Origin: Paralichthys olivaceus
Taxonomy: Eukaryota > Chordata > Actinopteri > Pleuronectiformes > Paralichthyidae
Reading direction: 5' to 3'
Assembly (NCBI RefSeq): GCF_024713975.1
Contig: NC_091110.1
Span: 14,569,501-14,633,500, forward strand
DNA length: 64,000 nucleotides
Shown one piece after another: positions 59,866-64,000 of the stretch (positions within the stretch are counted from its first letter, which is position 1; each line of letters begins with the position of its first letter). Under the pieces are notes generated by a model. That model worked only from the letters and a program-made list of their open reading frames with translations, was not told where the DNA came from and did not search any database. Position numbers and translations under genes: made by a program.

Positions 59866-62393
59866 TATTTTGGCTTCAACGGGCGAAAGCGGAGCTGCGT
59901 CTTTATAAACCTTCTATGTGCAGGACACAGTGAAGAGTGTACAGAAGTGAATGTTAGCTGCTATACACACATGATGGACCAACACATGTGTATCAGGTTC
60001 CTCTTGCACTACCGAGTCCCACACACTTCAAGGTCTCTACCTAAAGACTGTTTGTGTTTTGGGGGGTTTGTCCGCCGGCAGTAGCTGCACATCATAAAAC
60101 CTGGGAGAGGTTTTATGTTTGGAGTCATTCAGCTCCTTTCACCGCCCTGTTTCACTCAATCTGTGTTTGCCCTCGCTTTGTTCCGTAGGTTTTCACAACC
60201 TTGGTGTTACTTTAGATGTTTGGACACTTATGAGTCCGATGATATGTTACTCGAAAGCCTCCACAGTCAAATGTGTTCATTTCTAAGAATATTAAGTTAG
60301 TGAATTCCTAACTTGTGATCTTACTCGCTGTCCATCTTTCCACAGCACTCGTCTAAAATCGGAGGGAGTTATGTTTTCAGCGTATCTTGTATAAGTTTTG
60401 CAGCTTTGACAGTTGTTATTTTGGTCGTGACCTCACATAACAGGAGCGTGTGTGTGTGTGGGTCCAGTCCTCTGAATGCAAGAAAACTCAACTCCCGACA
60501 CATTTAGGATGTTTGAATGTTTAACATAGTTCACCGGCTGTTTAGATGTCTGTGGTTGTGAGGCTGTGGGTCGAGGCAGACGTCTACACAACAACAACCA
60601 TCGCTCCCTTCCCTCTGTCTCGCTCTCTTTATTTTCCCCTCAGTCTTTCCACATATGTCTGTCGCTTTATCTGTTGTTTTCTTTCTCTGCAGGGATGATT
60701 CTCTCTTTCCTCCCACTGTCCATCTGTAAATATCTTTTCTTGTTGTCTCTCTTTCTCGATGCCTGTCTCCGTTATTGATCAATCTTTCACAGATATATCT
60801 CACAGATGTTGTGGGATGGTGTGTGTCTGTCTGTGCGTGTGTGGCCTCTACAGTTTGCCGGAGGTGCTCTGGTTGTGAGTCTGGGCCGGTGGTTTAAGGC
60901 AATCGCAGATACTCATAAATAGTGCTGTGTGGGTTTTTGATTCCTGCCGTCTCGTTCTATCTGACTTCTGCAGAGTCAAAGTTTTTGAGATTTATTTCTG
61001 GCTCTGCTCTCTGCTGTTTTTCTTTTTTTTGTTGTCCAGCGCCGAGAACATACTGTCTTTGTACAAAATTGTACCCATCATCCCTTGCAGTGGGGGTTGG
61101 TATCAATTTTTGGTGTTCTATTGGAGCTGCGTGGAATTAAAATGGAATTAAAATGATAAGTAAGTAATTAAAATTAATTAAAATTATTGCAATATTATCA
61201 GAATACATTTATTAAAAAAAGCATAAAACAAATGTGTGCATCAGATTGGAACCTCTGTTTTAAGCAGCTAAGAGCATTTAAACACTTATTTAATTTATTT
61301 TAGAAAATGGAAATAAAACAGGTACGATGTACGAGTCACAGGAAATGTTTTGTTACTTTACTCTTGACTCTTTTTTTTCCTGATGGTAGCTGTGGTGCTT
61401 TTTGTAATTTTAAAGAGCAAAAACAAAGTTTCAACACTGGCATTTATGTGATCTCAGTTTCTTACAGGAAGTCTATTAGTGACCTGAAGTCTCGGAGAGG
61501 TGGAAAGGTCAAACTGTCCGACCTCAGAGCAGAGCATGTGTGTATATGTGTGTGTCTGCCCTGAAATACGAAGCGTACTTTAAGAGCGAGTGATGTTCAC
61601 TTGATTTACGTGGCAGCAACAAATAAAAAATACACATCCTTGGTTGGACATGTGTGTGATGTACGGGGTTGATGTTGAATCGTCGGCTCCATCACTAGTT
61701 GCATGGTCCCTATTTGTTTTGCTCATGGACACTAATTTGCTCTTCTTTCCTTGGACACACACCGAGAACGTGACTCTACCTTGATGATCAGTGTGTGTCC
61801 ACGCTAAGTGCTCACAGCTGCATCGCTCAGACTCTCGGCATGAAACCGCTCCGCAGTGTTGTTCTTGACTCGCGCTGTCCTGAAGATTAACAGTGTTCCC
61901 TCGGTCGACGGACAGTTGTAGAGATTGATGGCTGTTTTCCTTGTGGCTCGCTGTGTTTTCAAGACCCACGTGTCGTGTCGTAGAGGGACCGACGCACTGA
62001 GTGGCTGGACGGCTGCTCTGTGGGGGTTGTGTGTGTGCATGTGAGTGTGTAAAAGAGAGAGAGAGAGTGTGACGGACAGATCTGTGAACAGTGGATGTCT
62101 GTGTTTTCCTGCTTTCACAAACTCCTCCTCTTGTTTGGTCACTGTCAGTGAGTATGGGACACCATACGTGTGTGTGTGTGTGAGATTTAATCTGCGTTTA
62201 CAGTCATTTGCATTAATTACATTTTTGTGTTATTAGGATTTAGAGTCAGAAATGTACTTTTATCCTGTTTTTCTTCAATTGAGAGTACGGAATGTCAGAC
62301 ACAAATAGTGGGGATGGGTAAATAATCACAGTTTAACTGTATAAATTACACCCGTACTCAATTAATTCTCCTATCAAGAGCCCATATCATTGT

Positions 62394-62690
62394 TTGGGCT
62401 GCAACCAATACTTATTTTTTATTACTAGTAAATCTTTTTGGTACTTTTCTTTGATTAATGATTTAGTCTACAAGTGTAAGAAAACATCTCTGCAGAGCCA
62501 AATTAGATATTCAAACTGTCCAAGACACTAAACTTACACTGATGACACTTTATGATAAGATGATAAAATAATACAATCATCACAGTAGAAAATCTGGAAA
62601 CACCAAATATTCAGTCTTTTTGCTTGAAGATTAATTGAATCATCAGAATCTTCTGCAAATTGTTATTTTTCTCTCAGTCAAGTGACTTTG
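62394..62690 (+). repeat. Decayed 'GGGCTGCAACCAATACTTA' element, copy 2
   Basis: Starts GGGCTGCAACCAATACTTAT and carries GATTAATGATTTAGTCTACA and, later, CCAAATATTCAGTCTTTTTG followed by GATTAATTGAATCATCA. This is the internal order of the widespread vertebrate repeat beginning GGGCTGCAACTAACGATTA. Non-coding and decayed. Confidence 0.55.
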
Positions 62691-62856
62691 ACTTCAATCG
62701 AATTTCACTATTTTTTAAATTGAATTTGTTCAACAGTGAGAGATGAGTGAGAATGTTTCTCTCTGTGTTGGTTGAGACTCACAAACAACTTGTTCAGTGA
62801 GAAGCAGGACGGTGGTTTTGAAGAGTTGACATTTCAATCACCGCAATCCCTGAGAC

Positions 62857-62878
62857 ACACACACACACACACACACAC
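62857..62878. repeat. Short (AC)n microsatellite
   Basis: A run of AC dinucleotides in trabd2a intron 2. Confidence 0.9.
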
Positions 62879-62984
62879 CTTCAGACATTTGGTTTGAGGC
62901 TGATTCTTTGTGACAGCCTAAATATTTGGCTGCGTCCGGGCACCAAGGTAAATGCACCCCGCAAGAATGTTTTTAAAGGGCGAG

Positions 62985-63075
62985 AGAGAGTTTGAGGAAG
63001 GGAGAGAGAAAGAGAGAGAGAGGTTTGAAGAGAGATAAAGAGAGAGAAACTCAGATCACACAGAGAGAAACAAAA
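62985..63075. repeat. GA-rich purine tract
   Basis: GAGAGA-type purine-rich low-complexity sequence of about 90 bp, similar in style to that upstream of trabd2a. Confidence 0.8.
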
Positions 63076-64000
63076 GGAGAAGTGTATTCACAGATTCAAA
63101 TGTAGCTTATGTGTCGACCATCAGGGTCCATGTTCATTTTCATTGTATGAGCAGATGTTATCATTTCTCATAGTATAAATGAAAAACCGTGCCTGTAGAT
63201 TTTAAATGGATCAGTCTGATAATCAATTCTTCTTTTATCTTTCAACTTGTTGTTAATGTTATATTTAGAGTTGCCAAAGGAAAGTTTGTCCTGCGACAGT
63301 TGAAAGTATATATCGGGAGATATTTAACAGTCTGATTGAATGGAGTTTCTCATAAGATCAAACCTTAAAACATTTTTTAAGTCAGAAATGTCATTCAATT
63401 GTCGTTCAAGCTTCTAAAATGACAAGAGATGTTATTTTTCTCTCTCTTTTTAATATTGCAACCGGTTTAAGATGTGGGTCTGTATCATTGATCAGCTGGA
63501 AGAAGCATCATGGGTCTTGGGTCTGTCTGTTTTTTGACATTTTATAGATTTCAAGATGATTTGAGTGGAAAAGGGTGAACTGCTCGAAAACGTCCAGTTT
63601 TTTCATTCGGACTTTGAAAAGTTTCCCATACACACTTTGAAAAGAGGAAAACTTTTTGTTTGCACACAGATCTCAATTGTGTGGCTGTGGGAGAGAGTTG
63701 TTCAGAACAACATTCATGGATAGAAATCTTCAAGATAAGAAAGGAATAAAATCTGTCAGTTATTTGAAGGATGGAAACAGGAGAAAACCTTTTGGGTCAT
63801 CATTATTTTCAAAGATGCAGAGCCGAGGACATTTCAATGTGCGGCTGGGCGAGGAAATCTTTTTTCTCATTTTCCTTCCTCTCAGGAAATCTAAGCCTTA
63901 CGATTCCTTTCTTTTGACTCGTATTGGAAAATTAATAAAGCTGTCTTCAAAGATCGGCTCTGCGCTCCGCAGAGGCTCAGTAATCCATGATGATGAGGCA

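Larger units (their letters stand above)
47108..64000 (+). other. trabd2a intron 2 (continues past the window)
   Basis: No later trabd2a exon (expected to start with a V/I-FALNQTLLQQES-like sequence) could be found in 16.9 kb, so the intron runs on beyond the right edge. It is AT-rich and filled with microsatellites and short decayed repeats. No other protein gene is supported on either strand. Confidence 0.6.

Noticed and set aside
59812..60084. 90-codon frame overlapping repeat R1 copy C
   Set aside because: It begins inside a dispersed repeat and lacks any recognisable domain.
1..64000. CRISPR arrays, prokaryotic operons, phage genes or defence systems
   Set aside because: All coding sequence is spliced vertebrate genes; repeats present are microsatellites, a minisatellite and decayed transposons.

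Overview
This is vertebrate nuclear DNA, almost certainly from a ray-finned (teleost) fish. The genes are split into many short exons with GT...AG introns. CA/GT microsatellites are abundant, decayed fish-type short repeats are scattered throughout, and the proteins read as fish versions of known vertebrate proteins. No bacterial, phage or CRISPR-like system is present, and there is no intact transposase or reverse transcriptase.

Five protein-coding genes can be rebuilt exon by exon. From left to right they are: arpc3 on the minus strand (first four coding exons, the rest lies off the left edge); gpn3 on the minus strand (complete, 8 coding exons, 285 aa); rnf170 on the plus strand (complete, 6 coding exons, 268 aa); hook3 on the plus strand (complete, 23 constitutive coding exons, 717 aa, spread over 17.3 kb); and trabd2a/tiki1 on the plus strand (first two coding exons, 223 aa; the rest lies beyond the right edge after an intron of more than 16.8 kb). 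All internal exon phases agree, and the rebuilt lengths of the three complete genes match the family sizes I know.

Layout: 1-2.6 kb is the arpc3 5' half and the gpn3 3' end, separated by a 430-bp CA/CT microsatellite. 2.6-4.7 kb is gpn3. 4.7-6.5 kb is the gap between the divergently transcribed gpn3 and rnf170, with a 12-bp minisatellite. 6.5-9 kb is rnf170. 10.6-28 kb is hook3, followed by about 4.9 kb of probable 3' UTR. 33-44.5 kb is intergenic, with decayed repeats. 44.5-47.1 kb is the 5' end of trabd2a, and 47.1-64 kb is the start of its long second intron, rich in short repeats.

The genes are functionally unrelated (actin nucleation, RNA polymerase II assembly, ER ubiquitin ligase, dynein adaptor, Wnt-inactivating protease); their proximity reflects ancestral synteny. 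The most interesting observation is an unadvertised 63-nt, phase-0 candidate cassette exon in hook3. It would insert exactly three coiled-coil heptads next to a segment it resembles. Other items of note are alternative splice options at the hook3 C-terminus, several fold-back (MITE-like) elements, one of them about 300 bp upstream of the hook3 start codon, and a short repeat family present in at least four copies, three of them in the trabd2a intron.
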